From: Sphingomonas sp. CCH21-G11
GTDB lineage: Bacteria > Pseudomonadota > Alphaproteobacteria > Sphingomonadales > Sphingomonadaceae
Direction: 5' to 3'
Assembly: GCF_001555965.1 (NCBI RefSeq)
Contig: NZ_LSHX01000050.1
Location: forward strand, 1 to 64,000
Length of the DNA: 64,000 nt
In this document: in pieces, positions 7,921-17,918 of the stretch
How positions within the stretch are numbered: position 1 is the stretch's first letter
Layout of the letters: every line of letters begins with the position of its first letter
Notes under the pieces: model-generated
Database searches by the model: none
Told to the model about the DNA's origin: nothing
The model's input: the letters and a program-made list of their open reading frames with translations, nothing else
Position numbers and translations under genes: made by a program

Positions 7921-9051
7921 ATGCCGGGGGCGCTGGACGGCATCCGCATCATCGAGTTCGCCGGCATCGGGCCGGGCCCGTTCTGCGGCATGATGCTCGC
8001 CGATCACGGCGCGGAGGTGATCCGGATCGACCGGCCGGGCGCGCGGCTCGACCCGGTCGATGCGCTGTCGCGCTCGCGCCGCTCGATCTGCCTCGACATC
8101 AAGTCGCCGGCGGGGCGCGACATCGCCCGCGCGCTGTGCGGGACCGCCGACGGGCTGATCGAGGGGTTCCGGCCGGGTGTGATGGAGCGGCTGGGGCTGG
8201 GACCGGACGCACTGACTGGCGACAATCCTCGGCTGGTCTATGGCCGCATGACCGGATGGGGTCAGGACGGACCGCTGGCGCAGGCCGCCGGGCACGACAT
8301 CAATTACATCGCGCTGTCGGGCGTGCTGCACACGGTCGGGCCGGCGGGGGGCAAGCCGGTGCCGCCGGTCAATTATGTCGGCGATTTCGGCGGCGGCGCG
8401 ATGATGCTGGCGTTCGGCATGGTCAGCGCGCTGCTGGCGGTGCGGATGGGCCGGCCGGGGCAGGTGGTCGACGCCGCAATGTCCGACGGGTCGGCGCTGA
8501 TCGCCGCGATGACCTATGCCTTTCACGCCAGCGGGCGGTGGCGCGACGAACGCGGCGTCAATGTGCTCGACGGCGGTGCGCATTTCTATGACACGTTTGC
8601 GTGCGCCGATGGCAGATATGTCGCGATCGGGTCGATCGAAGCGCCTTTTTACCGCCAGCTGCGCGAGGCATTGGGCATCGCCGACGATCCCGCCTTCGAC
8701 GTCCAGCTCAATCCCGCGACCTGGCCCGAGCTGAAGGCGCGGATCGCCGACATCTTCCGCAGCCGCAGCCGCGACGAATGGTGCGCGGTGATGGAGGGGA
8801 CCGACATCTGCTTCGCCCCCGTCCTGTCGCTCACCGAGGCGCCGGCGCATCCCCACAATGTCGCGCGCGGCACCTTTGCGACCGTTAACGGCGCGATCCA
8901 GCCCGCGCCGCACCCGCGCTTTGCCGTGACCCCCGCCCCGCCCCCGCGCGGGGCCGGCCCGGCAGGCGCGGACAGCGACGCGATCCTGGGCGAGCTGGGC
9001 CATGACGCCGCGGCGATCGCGCGGCTGCGCGCGGCGGGCGTGGTGGGTTGA
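7921..9051 (+). CDS. CaiB/BaiF family CoA-transferase or alpha-methylacyl-CoA racemase
   Basis: A 376-residue member of the class III CoA-transferase family. The segments GHDINYIALSG and YVGDFGGGAMMLAFG carry the His and Asp that act as the proton-transfer pair in alpha-methylacyl-CoA racemases, so epimerising 2-methylacyl-CoA is more likely than CoA transfer. The N-terminus, LDGIRIIEFAGIGPGPF, is typical. It starts six bases after the thiolase stop, and its own stop overlaps the TTG start of the FadR-like regulator. Context suggests degradation of a branched acyl chain, but the substrate is not determined. Confidence 0.88.
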   Translation: MPGALDGIRIIEFAGIGPGPFCGMMLADHGAEVIRIDRPGARLDPVDALSRSRRSICLDIKSPAGRDIARALCGTADGLIEGFRPGVMERLGLGPDALTGDNPRLVYGRMTGWGQDGPLAQAAGHDINYIALSGVLHTVGPAGGKPVPPVNYVGDFGGGAMMLAFGMVSALLAVRMGRPGQVVDAAMSDGSALIAAMTYAFHASGRWRDERGVNVLDGGAHFYDTFACADGRYVAIGSIEAPFYRQLREALGIADDPAFDVQLNPATWPELKARIADIFRSRSRDEWCAVMEGTDICFAPVLSLTEAPAHPHNVARGTFATVNGAIQPAPHPRFAVTPAPPPRGAGPAGADSDAILGELGHDAAAIARLRAAGVVG

Positions 9052-9809
9052 GCGAGCGCGTCCACCTGCCCAAGGCCTCGGAGCTCGTCGCCGAGCGGGT
9101 GCGGCGGCGCATCCTGTCGGGCGAGCTGAAGGACGGCGACACGCTGCCGCCCGAGGCGCAGCTGGTTGCGACATTGGGCGTCTCGCGCCCCACATTGCGC
9201 GAGGCGCTGCGGGTGCTGGAGGGCGAGGGGTTCCTGCGCATCATGCGGGGGTCGCGCAGCGGCGCGCTGATCCGCCGGCCGGGCAGCGCGGGGGTGGCGC
9301 GTCAGGCGGGCTATGCGCTGCAGGCGGCCGGTGCGACGATCGGCGACGCCTATGCCGCGCGGCTGGCGATCGAGCCGTTCCTGGTCCGCGCCATCGCCCA
9401 GCAGCGTGCGTCCGCTGCGATCGAGCGGCTGCGCGGCGAATATCGCCGGCTCGTCCGGCTCATTGACGGCGGGCATTATGGCGACTTCATCGCCGGGCTC
9501 GACCGGTTCCACCGCGCGATCGCAGAGGTCAGCGGCCAGCGCACATTGTTGCTGATGACCGACATCCTGCAGCGGCAATATCGCGCCTATCAGCGCGAAT
9601 GGCTGGCCACCCACCGCCTCGGCGACGAGGAGCGCCAGCGTTACGTCCGGTCGGGTCTGAAATCGGTGCTGCGGCTGATCGAGCTGGTCGAGGCGGGCAA
9701 TGCGGACGGGGCGGAAGCCCATTGGCGGCTGCACCTGACCAATGCCAACCGCGCCTGGCTGGGCCGCGAGGGTGCCGCGCGACCGTTGAGCCCCGACGCG
9801 ATGGCTTGA
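9048..9809 (+). CDS. FadR-type GntR family transcriptional regulator
   Basis: This 253-residue protein has an N-terminal winged helix (residues about 5-70, with LPPEAQLVATLGVSRPTLREALRV split over the recognition helix) and a C-terminal all-alpha FCD ligand-binding domain. Such proteins sense acids or CoA esters. It starts with a TTG whose last bases form part of the previous gene's TGA, a translational-coupling arrangement. It probably regulates the thiolase and racemase genes with which it is cotranscribed; the ligand is unknown. Confidence 0.88.
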   Translation: MSERVHLPKASELVAERVRRRILSGELKDGDTLPPEAQLVATLGVSRPTLREALRVLEGEGFLRIMRGSRSGALIRRPGSAGVARQAGYALQAAGATIGDAYAARLAIEPFLVRAIAQQRASAAIERLRGEYRRLVRLIDGGHYGDFIAGLDRFHRAIAEVSGQRTLLLMTDILQRQYRAYQREWLATHRLGDEERQRYVRSGLKSVLRLIELVEAGNADGAEAHWRLHLTNANRAWLGREGAARPLSPDAMA

Positions 9810-10001
9810 CGATGTCCGGCCCCGGCCGCATGCTTGTCCTGTCGCGCCCGAACCGGCCGGCGATGGAGATTTGATGACCGCCTGACGTTCGGCTCCCCGT
9901 GGCGGGAGCTTTCCGACCCACCGCCCCGGCGTCAGCCGGCTGACGCGGTGCGTCCTGCGGACATGCCCGCCGATGCGCGGGCGATCAGAAGGAAATCCGA
10001 G

Positions 10002-10472
10002 TTGACCGAGAACATCAATGTGCGCGCCATGGCGCGTGCCGACCTGCATGCGATCGCACGCGTGCTGGACGAAACCGGGCTGTTCCCCGCCGAAATGCTG
10101 GCGGAGATGGCCGAACCCTGGCTCGCGGGTCGGGCGCCGCATCACTGGCTGGTCGCCGAACGGGAGAGGGAGGTGATCGGCTTCGGCTATTGCGAGCCCG
10201 AGCGGATGACCATCGGCACCTTCAACCTGCTGGCGATCGCGGTGCGCCCCGAGCTGCAGGGGCAGGGCGTCGGCACCGCGATCATCGCGGCGCTCGAGTC
10301 CCGGCTCGGCCAGTCGGGCGGGCGCGTCCTGATCGTCGAAACCTCGTCGCTGCCCGATTATGCGGCGACGCGTGCCTTCTACGACGGGCTGGGCTTTGCC
10401 CGCGAGGCGCGGATCCGCGACTTCTATGACACGGGCGAGGACAAGATCCTGTTCTGGAAGCAGATCGGCTAG
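10002..10472 (+). CDS. GNAT family N-acetyltransferase
   Basis: A 156-residue GNAT enzyme. Motif A is visible as VRPELQGQGVGTAIIAAL, and the C-terminal region ATRAFYDGLGFAREARIRDF is typical. The substrate is unknown. The long open frame upstream is not coding-like; an agaagga ribosome site at 9988-9994 points to the TTG at 10002, giving MTENINVRAMARADL. A strong hairpin with a short T-run follows the stop (10488-10523), so the gene is probably monocistronic. The 190 bases before it hold no recognisable feature. Confidence 0.82.
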   Translation: MTENINVRAMARADLHAIARVLDETGLFPAEMLAEMAEPWLAGRAPHHWLVAEREREVIGFGYCEPERMTIGTFNLLAIAVRPELQGQGVGTAIIAALESRLGQSGGRVLIVETSSLPDYAATRAFYDGLGFAREARIRDFYDTGEDKILFWKQIG

Positions 10473-10487
10473 CCGCGCGCCGACAGG

Positions 10488-10523
10488 GGGGTGGTCGCGC
10501 CTGACCGGCGCGACCACCCCTTT
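10488..10523 (+). terminator. Intrinsic terminator-like hairpin after the acetyltransferase gene
   Basis: A perfect 14-bp inverted repeat (ggggtggtcgcgcc / ggcgcgaccacccc) with a five-base loop lies 15 bases after the stop at 10472 and is followed by TTT. The T-run is short, so termination is likely but may be partial. Confidence 0.7.
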
Positions 10524-10631
10524 CCCCGTGGATCGCCGGACATACGTATTCAGCCGCGAATGCTTGCCACGCGGCCGCCCGCCGCCGACGATGCCCCAAA
10601 ATCAGTGCGCGTCGACGCGCGGGAGGAAGTG

Positions 10632-13313
10632 ATGTCGCGGCGCATGATCCTGGCCTTGATCGCGATACTCCTGCCGTTTGCTTCAGCGGCGACGCCGGTC
10701 GCGATCCCGGCGGCGGTCCCCGTCGAGGCACCCGCCCGCCCCGTCGAGGCGCGTGCGCACTGGCTGACCGCGGACCTCATCGCCTGGCGCCCCGTCGCCG
10801 GTGCCCGGCCCGTGATCGAGGTCGATGGGGCGGCACCGATCCCGCTGATCGCGGCGGGCACGCTGAGCGGCGACCTGGCGACCGCCTATCCGCATCTGCG
10901 CGGCCTGCCGCTCTGGCGGATCGCGGGCGTGGACCCCGCGCGCGTGCGCGGCTGGCTCAAGGGCCCGGTGGCGATGGTGGCGCGCGATGCGGCCGGACGC
11001 GTCGTCGATCGAACCGGGGTCCAGACCGGCGGGGTGATCGACGCGCTGTTCGCGACCGACGCGCCGCTCGGCGTCGGGTTCGCCGATGGTCGCCCGACGC
11101 TCGCCTTGTGGGCACCGACCGCGCGTGCGGTGCGCCTGCATCTGTTCGACGGGCCGAGCGGTGCCGCGCACAACGTGCTGGCGATGACCGGGGATGCCGC
11201 GACGGGTGTCTGGCACATCACCGGCGAACGCGACTGGAACCGCCGCTATTATCTCTACGAGGTCGAGGTGTTCGTGCCGGCGACGGGCAGGGTCGAGACC
11301 AATCTGGTCACCGATCCCTATTCGCTGTCGCTCGCCGCCGACAGCGCGCGCAGCCAGATCGTCGATCTGGCCGATGCCGACACCAAGCCCGCCGGCTGGG
11401 ACCGCATCGCCCGCGTGCTGCCCGAGGCGCCCGAGGACCGCGTCTTCTACGAGCTGCATGTCCGCGATTTCTCGATCGCGGACCGCAGCGTGGCCGCGGC
11501 GCACCGCGGGGGCTATCTGGGCTTTGCCGATCCGCGCAGCGCCGGCATGCGACGGCTGCGCGCGCTCGCCCGGTCGGGGTTGAGCGACGTGCACCTGCTG
11601 CCGACCTATGACTGCGCCACGATCGCGGAGCGCGCGCGCGACCGGCGCGAGCCCGGCGACCTGAGCGACCTGCCGCCCGACAGCGACCGCCAGCAGGCGG
11701 CGGTCGAGGCGGCGCATGCGAAGGACGGGTTTAACTGGTGCTATGACCCGTGGCATTATCTGGTGCCCGAGGGCAGCTATGCGACCGATCCCGACGGCAT
11801 CGCGCGCATCCGCGAGTTTCGCCGGATGGTCGCCGCGCTTGCCGATGCCGGGCTCGGCACCGTCCTCGACGTCGTGTTCAACCACACCACCGCGTCGGGC
11901 CAGCATCCGCGATCGGTGCTCGATCGCATCGTGCCGGGCTATTATCACCGTCTGGATGACAAGGGCGCGGTGACCACCAGCACCTGCTGCGCCAACACCG
12001 CCAGCGAACGGCGGATGATGGAGCGGCTGATGATCGATGCGATGGTCGTTTGGGCGCGCGACTACAAGGTCGCGGGTTTCCGCTTCGACCTGATGGGGCA
12101 TCATGGCCGCGACACGATCCTGCGCGCGCGCGATCGCCTGGCGCGGCTCACGCTGGCGAAGGACGGCGTCGATGGCGCGCGCCTCTATATTTACGGGGAG
12201 GGCTGGAATTTCGGCGAGGTCGCCGACGACGCGCGCTTCGTTCAGGCGACCCAGCGGCACATGGGGGCCGGCACCGGCGTCGGCACGTTCAACGACCGGC
12301 TGCGCGATGCGCTGCGCGGCGGCGGCCCCGCGGACCACGGCGCGACGCTCGTCCGCACCCAGGGCTTCGCGAGCGGGCTGTTCACCGCCCCCAACGCGGC
12401 GCGGCCGGCGGACGATGCCGCGCGCGTCGCCGCACTCGCCGCCGCGGATCAGGTGCGCGCGGGGCTTGCCGCCAGCCTGTCCGACTATCGGCTGGTCCTG
12501 GCGGATGGCACGACGCGCGCCGCGCGCGAGCTCGACTATCACGGCGCGCCCTTCGGCTATGTCTCCGACCCTCAGGAAACGATCAACTATGCCGAGGCGC
12601 ACGACAACCACACGCTGTTCGATTCGAACGCCTATAAATTGCCGCCCGGCATCACCGCCGCGGAACGGGTGCGGTGGCAGAACATTGCGACATCGGTCAT
12701 CCTGCTCGCGCAGGGGGTGCCGTTCATCCATGCCGGCCAGGAGCGGCTGCGCTCGAAGTCGCTGGATCGCAACTCGTTCGATTCAGGCGACTGGTTCAAT
12801 CTGCTCGACGCGGATGCGCGCGACAATGGCTGGGCGCGCGGACTTCCCCCGCGGGTCGAAAATGGCGAGGACTGGCCGATCGCCGGCCCGCTGCTCGCCG
12901 ACCCGCGCCTGCGGGTCGACGCGGGCGACATCGCGCGGGCGCAGGCGCACCTGCACGAGCTGTTGAAAATCCGGCGCGCCTCGCCCTTGTTGCGGCTGCG
13001 CACCGGCGCGCAGGTACGCGCGCAGGTCCATTTCGAGGGCGCGGGCGTCGAACGTCAGCCCGGCCTGATCGTCATGGCGCTGGGCGATTCCGCGCGGCCC
13101 GACATGGTCGTCACGATCAATGCGAGCCGCGAGGCGCGGTCCGTGCCCGCGCCCGCCGGGGCACGCTACACGCTGCATCGCGTGCAGCGCGCGTCGGACG
13201 ATGCGGTGCTGCGTTCGGCCACGTGGCGGACCGGCCGCTTCGAGGTGCCCGCGCTGACGACCGCCATATGGGTTGCCCGGCCGGCACGCAGTGGCCGGAT
13301 CGCCGTCCGCTAA
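10632..13313 (+). CDS. Secreted pullulanase-type alpha-1,6-glucosidase (GH13)
   Basis: An 893-residue glycoside hydrolase of the pullulanase GH13 group, which cuts alpha-1,6 branches in pullulan, amylopectin or limit dextrins. A signal peptide (MSRRMILALIAILLPFASA) sends it to the periplasm or outside. An N-terminal beta domain, LALWAPTARAVRLHLFDG, is followed by a TIM barrel with the GH13 motifs: DVVFNH (region I), GFRFDLMGHH with the nucleophile Asp (II), IYGEGWNFGE with the acid/base Glu (III) and EAHDNHTLFD (IV). FNWCYDPWHY is the pullulanase subsite motif. The frame is open back to 10491, but a ggagg site before the ATG at 10632 and the signal peptide fix the start. Confidence 0.9.
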   Translation: MSRRMILALIAILLPFASAATPVAIPAAVPVEAPARPVEARAHWLTADLIAWRPVAGARPVIEVDGAAPIPLIAAGTLSGDLATAYPHLRGLPLWRIAGVDPARVRGWLKGPVAMVARDAAGRVVDRTGVQTGGVIDALFATDAPLGVGFADGRPTLALWAPTARAVRLHLFDGPSGAAHNVLAMTGDAATGVWHITGERDWNRRYYLYEVEVFVPATGRVETNLVTDPYSLSLAADSARSQIVDLADADTKPAGWDRIARVLPEAPEDRVFYELHVRDFSIADRSVAAAHRGGYLGFADPRSAGMRRLRALARSGLSDVHLLPTYDCATIAERARDRREPGDLSDLPPDSDRQQAAVEAAHAKDGFNWCYDPWHYLVPEGSYATDPDGIARIREFRRMVAALADAGLGTVLDVVFNHTTASGQHPRSVLDRIVPGYYHRLDDKGAVTTSTCCANTASERRMMERLMIDAMVVWARDYKVAGFRFDLMGHHGRDTILRARDRLARLTLAKDGVDGARLYIYGEGWNFGEVADDARFVQATQRHMGAGTGVGTFNDRLRDALRGGGPADHGATLVRTQGFASGLFTAPNAARPADDAARVAALAAADQVRAGLAASLSDYRLVLADGTTRAARELDYHGAPFGYVSDPQETINYAEAHDNHTLFDSNAYKLPPGITAAERVRWQNIATSVILLAQGVPFIHAGQERLRSKSLDRNSFDSGDWFNLLDADARDNGWARGLPPRVENGEDWPIAGPLLADPRLRVDAGDIARAQAHLHELLKIRRASPLLRLRTGAQVRAQVHFEGAGVERQPGLIVMALGDSARPDMVVTINASREARSVPAPAGARYTLHRVQRASDDAVLRSATWRTGRFEVPALTTAIWVARPARSGRIAVR

Positions 13314-13567
13314 TCGTCGCGCGCGGGATAGCGATCGCGATCGAGCCGGTCGCATTCCGCATCATCGGGGTCCTTGCGGCACCGCTTGGCGAGCTTGCGC
13401 ATCTCGCGGCCGTAATTGCGGTCGGCCTCGTCCTGGCTGGTCGTCGACCAGTCGACGACCTGTGCGCCCGCCTTGACGGGCAGGGTGACGATGTCGACCG
13501 CAGTCTTGGCAATGCAGCCAGGGGTTGCCAGGGCGGCAAGCACCGCCAGACCGGTACGCACGCGCAT
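13310..13567 (-). CDS. Small predicted lipoprotein
   Basis: This 85-residue protein begins MRVRTGLAVLAALATPGC, a lipoprotein-type signal with a cysteine at residue 18. A short hydrophobic stretch (IAKTAVDIVTLPVKAGAQVV) and a charged C-terminus with two more cysteines follow (KRCRKDPDDAECDRLDRD). I do not recognise a named family. Its last bases overlap the convergent GH13 gene by four, and it starts 15 bases downstream of the glycerophosphodiesterase stop, so it may be cotranscribed with that gene. Confidence 0.72.
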   Translation of the reverse strand: MRVRTGLAVLAALATPGCIAKTAVDIVTLPVKAGAQVVDWSTTSQDEADRNYGREMRKLAKRCRKDPDDAECDRLDRDRYPARDD

Positions 13568-13582
13568 GATCCCTCGCGCTCC

Positions 13583-14638
13583 TTACTCGGGCGAGCGGCC
13601 CCGTGCCGCATCCCGCGCCCGAACGGCAGCATAGGGGAAGTCGGAGAAAACGCCATCCACGCCGAGGTCGAGGAAGCGGGCGATTTCGGCGGAGAGGTCG
13701 CCGTGCGCGGCGGGATCGTCGCCGCGCCTCAGGCTGGCGGGCAGAAAGAAGTTTTCGGCGCGAAAGGTCCAGGGATGGACACCAAGCCCGGCGGCATGGG
13801 CATCGCGCACCAGCGTCGTCACGGGGCCGTCGCCTGGCTGCACCAGCCCCTTGGCTGGTCCGATACCCCAGGCATAGGCCGCGATCCGTCGCAGCGCGTC
13901 CGGCGTCGTCATCGCGGCATAGCTCGGATAGCTGCCGTCGGCGGGCGCTCCCTGGTCGGCGATCAGCTGGATCAGCCGGACCCCGGTCATGCCCTTCAGC
14001 CGCTTCAGGTTTTCGACCTCGAACGACTGGATGAACACCGGCGCGTCGGCATCGTCCCAGCCTGCCGCGTTCAGCTGCGCGACCAGCGCCGGTTCGATCG
14101 GCAGGCCGATCGACGCGAAGTATCCCGGATGCTTGGTTTCGGGATAGATGCCGATCCGCCGCCCGGTCTTTGCCGTGTGCTGCTGGGCGAGCGCGATCAC
14201 TTCGGCCAGCGTCGGCACCTCGAACCGGCCGTCATGGCGGACATTGTCGGGACGCAGCCGGGGCAGGCGCTCGCGTGCGCGCAGCGTCTTCAGCTCGGCG
14301 AGCGTGAAATCCTCGGTGAACCATCCGGTCATCGTCTCGCCGTCGATCGTCCGGGTCGTCCTGCGATCGGCGAACTCGGGATGCGCGGCGACGTCGGTCG
14401 TATCGGTGATGTTGTTCTCATGCCGCGCGACCAGCACGCCGTCCTTGGTCGGCACCAGATCGGGTTCGATGAAATCCGCACCCTGTTCGATCGCGAGCGT
14501 ATAGGCGGCGATCGTGTGTTCGGGCCGTTCGCCGCTGGCGCCGCGATGGGCGATGACGATCGGGGGGTGGAGCGGGGCGTCGCGCATCGGCACCTCCTGC
14601 ACCCCCGCCAGCGATAGCGCCACGATGATCTGCAACAT
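13583..14638 (-). CDS. Glycerophosphodiester phosphodiesterase, GlpQ-like
   Basis: A 351-residue enzyme that hydrolyses deacylated phospholipids to glycerol 3-phosphate and an alcohol. The GDPD motif is complete: IAHRGASGERPEHTIAAY near residue 28, then FIEPDLVPTKDGVLVARHEN with the metal-binding Glu and Asp and the second His. The overall pattern follows periplasmic GlpQ rather than cytosolic UgpQ. The N-terminus (MLQIIVALSLAGVQEVP) is a short, weak export signal, so periplasmic location is likely but not certain. The small lipoprotein gene follows it. Confidence 0.9.
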   Translation of the reverse strand: MLQIIVALSLAGVQEVPMRDAPLHPPIVIAHRGASGERPEHTIAAYTLAIEQGADFIEPDLVPTKDGVLVARHENNITDTTDVAAHPEFADRRTTRTIDGETMTGWFTEDFTLAELKTLRARERLPRLRPDNVRHDGRFEVPTLAEVIALAQQHTAKTGRRIGIYPETKHPGYFASIGLPIEPALVAQLNAAGWDDADAPVFIQSFEVENLKRLKGMTGVRLIQLIADQGAPADGSYPSYAAMTTPDALRRIAAYAWGIGPAKGLVQPGDGPVTTLVRDAHAAGLGVHPWTFRAENFFLPASLRRGDDPAAHGDLSAEIARFLDLGVDGVFSDFPYAAVRARDAARGRSPE

Positions 14639-14770
14639 TTTGCACTCTCCCTGCCTCGAACTGCGCTAGGCGCCCGATGTTACAGTCTCGTGCCAGGCGC
14701 ACACTATCGGGGGAATGATGCCGATCATGCCGCGCACCGTGCGAGTGGTTGCCCGACGCGGCCGGTTGCG

Positions 14771-15631
14771 ATGAACGCGACGACACTCGCGATCGCGCTC
14801 GGACTGTTTTCGGCGATCACGCTGGCGACGGCCAATCTGGCGGTCAAGCTGGGCAGCGACATCCTGGTCGGGCGCGCGGTGCTGTCGACCAGCTCGGCGT
14901 TGATGGTCGCGCCCTTCGCGCTGGTCGTGCCATGGCCCGACGCAGCGACGCTGGCTGCGCTCGGCTGGGCGATACCCGTGCATTTCGCTTATCAGGTCTG
15001 CCTGATCCGCGCGCTCGAGCGGGGTGACTTCTCGCTTGTCTTTCCGATCATGCGGGGCACTGCGCCGCTGCTGACCGCGCTCGCCGCCGCGGTGATTCTG
15101 GGCGAACGGCTGAGCGCGATCGGCTGGCTGGGGCTCGCGATCGCGACGGTCGCGGTGATCGCCTTCGCCTGGCCGCGACAGGGTGGCGGCTGGCGGTCGC
15201 ATCCCGACGCCGCGGCGCTCGGCTGGGCTGGCGCGACGGCGATCGGGGTCGCGCTCTACAGCGTGGCGGACGCACGCGGCGTGCGCATCGCGCCGACGCC
15301 GGTCACCTATATCGTCTGGCTGTTCATGGTCGACTGGGTGCTGGTGACGATCACCGCGCTGGCGGTGCGGCGCGGACAAGTAATGGCAGTTGTAGCGGCG
15401 CGCTGGCGCTATGGCCTCGCGGCAGGCGCACTGTCGGTCCTGTCGTTCGGGTCGGCGCTCTACGCCTTTTCGCTGATCGAAACCGCCAAGGTCGCGGCGC
15501 TGCGCGAAACCGCGGTGGTATGGGCGGCCGTGTTCGGCGCGCGCCTGTTGCGCGAGGGTTCGGGCGCACGGCGGATCGCGGCCGCGGTCATGCTGGTGGC
15601 CGGCCTGATCCTGCTGCAGTTCGCGGGTTGA
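14771..15631 (+). CDS. EamA/DMT family transporter
   Basis: A 286-residue inner-membrane protein with about ten hydrophobic helices in two EamA repeats; the conserved ends (FPIMRGTAPLLTALAAAVIL and ALRETAVVWAAVFGARLL) mark each half. Such proteins export or import small metabolites; the substrate is unknown. The start is the ATG at 14771 (MNATTLAIALG), because the upstream open frame is not hydrophobic and lacks similarity. It is divergent from glpQ and convergent with the ABC permease gene, with a small palindrome (ccgggtcgagcccgg) between the two stops. Confidence 0.85.
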   Translation: MNATTLAIALGLFSAITLATANLAVKLGSDILVGRAVLSTSSALMVAPFALVVPWPDAATLAALGWAIPVHFAYQVCLIRALERGDFSLVFPIMRGTAPLLTALAAAVILGERLSAIGWLGLAIATVAVIAFAWPRQGGGWRSHPDAAALGWAGATAIGVALYSVADARGVRIAPTPVTYIVWLFMVDWVLVTITALAVRRGQVMAVVAARWRYGLAAGALSVLSFGSALYAFSLIETAKVAALRETAVVWAAVFGARLLREGSGARRIAAAVMLVAGLILLQFAG

Positions 15632-15658
15632 GCCGAGCCGGGTCGAGCCCGGTTGCCC

Positions 15659-16867
<1,209 letters not shown>

Positions 16868-17020
16868 GATTACCTTCCTCCTCCTCGACGGGGGAGGATA
16901 GCGAAACTTGCCGCGTAAGCGGCTAGTGGAGCTTGGAGAGGGTCGCGGCTCGCGATGATCGGGCGGCGCTCTCCCCTCACCCAGCTCCGACTAGGCAGCA
17001 AGCTGCCAAGTCTGCGCATC

Positions 17021-17042
17021 CCTCTCCCACAAGGGGAGAGGG
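17021..17042. repeat. GC hairpin (ctctccc / ggggagag type)
   Basis: The left arm cctctccc pairs with ggggagagg across a short acaa-type loop. Similar C-rich text (ctcccctcacccag) occurs about 45 bases before it, and a similar G-rich arm opens the window. It looks like a dispersed intergenic repeat rather than a classical terminator, since no T-run follows. Confidence 0.5.
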
Positions 17043-17080
17043 GTTGGATAAACGGGTTTCTCCCTCCGAACCCCGATCCG

Positions 17081-17162
17081 TTTGTCCTGAGCTTGTCGAA
17101 GAACGGTTCTTCTTTGCAGTGATCAATGAAGAAGAACGGGGCTTCGACACGCTCAGCCCAAA
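17081..17162. repeat. Imperfect inverted repeat, dispersed intergenic type
   Basis: The outer arms tttgtcctgagcttgtcgaa at 17081 and its near-complement ending at 17162 match at 18 of 21 positions. Inside them a second arm pair (ttcttcttt and gaagaagaa) extends the stem toward a central loop. The whole could fold into a long hairpin. The text cctgagcttgtcgaa recurs widely in sphingomonad intergenic regions as far as I know, so I call it a dispersed repeat. Confidence 0.6.
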
Positions 17163-17195
17163 CGGCGCGAGGGGCACGCAAAGACCGCATCACCC

Positions 17196-17907
<712 letters not shown>

Positions 17908-17918
<11 letters not shown>

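Larger units (their letters stand above)
16868..17195. other. Intergenic spacer with hairpin repeats inside the export operon
   Basis: This is the only gap of more than 300 bases in the window. It holds no credible gene. It contains a G/C hairpin at 17021-17042 and a long imperfect inverted repeat at 17081-17162. It separates the ABC ATPase gene from its permease gene, which read in the same direction, so a transcript must cross these hairpins to express the permease. Confidence 0.75.

Noticed and set aside
7492-9195. 567-codon frame antisense to thiolase/CoA-transferase genes
   Set aside because: It is an artefact of GC-rich codon bias with no recognisable domain.
8649-10517. 622-codon antisense frame
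   Set aside because: It spans three sense genes and has no motif.
10491-10631. Upstream extension of the GH13 reading frame
   Set aside because: It covers the terminator hairpin, has no similarity and precedes a clear signal peptide with its own ribosome site.
10683-12731. 682-codon frame antisense to the GH13 gene
   Set aside because: The GH13 motifs on the plus strand are complete.
12674-14617. 647-codon plus frame across GH13 end and GDPD gene
   Set aside because: It is a shadow of two real genes.
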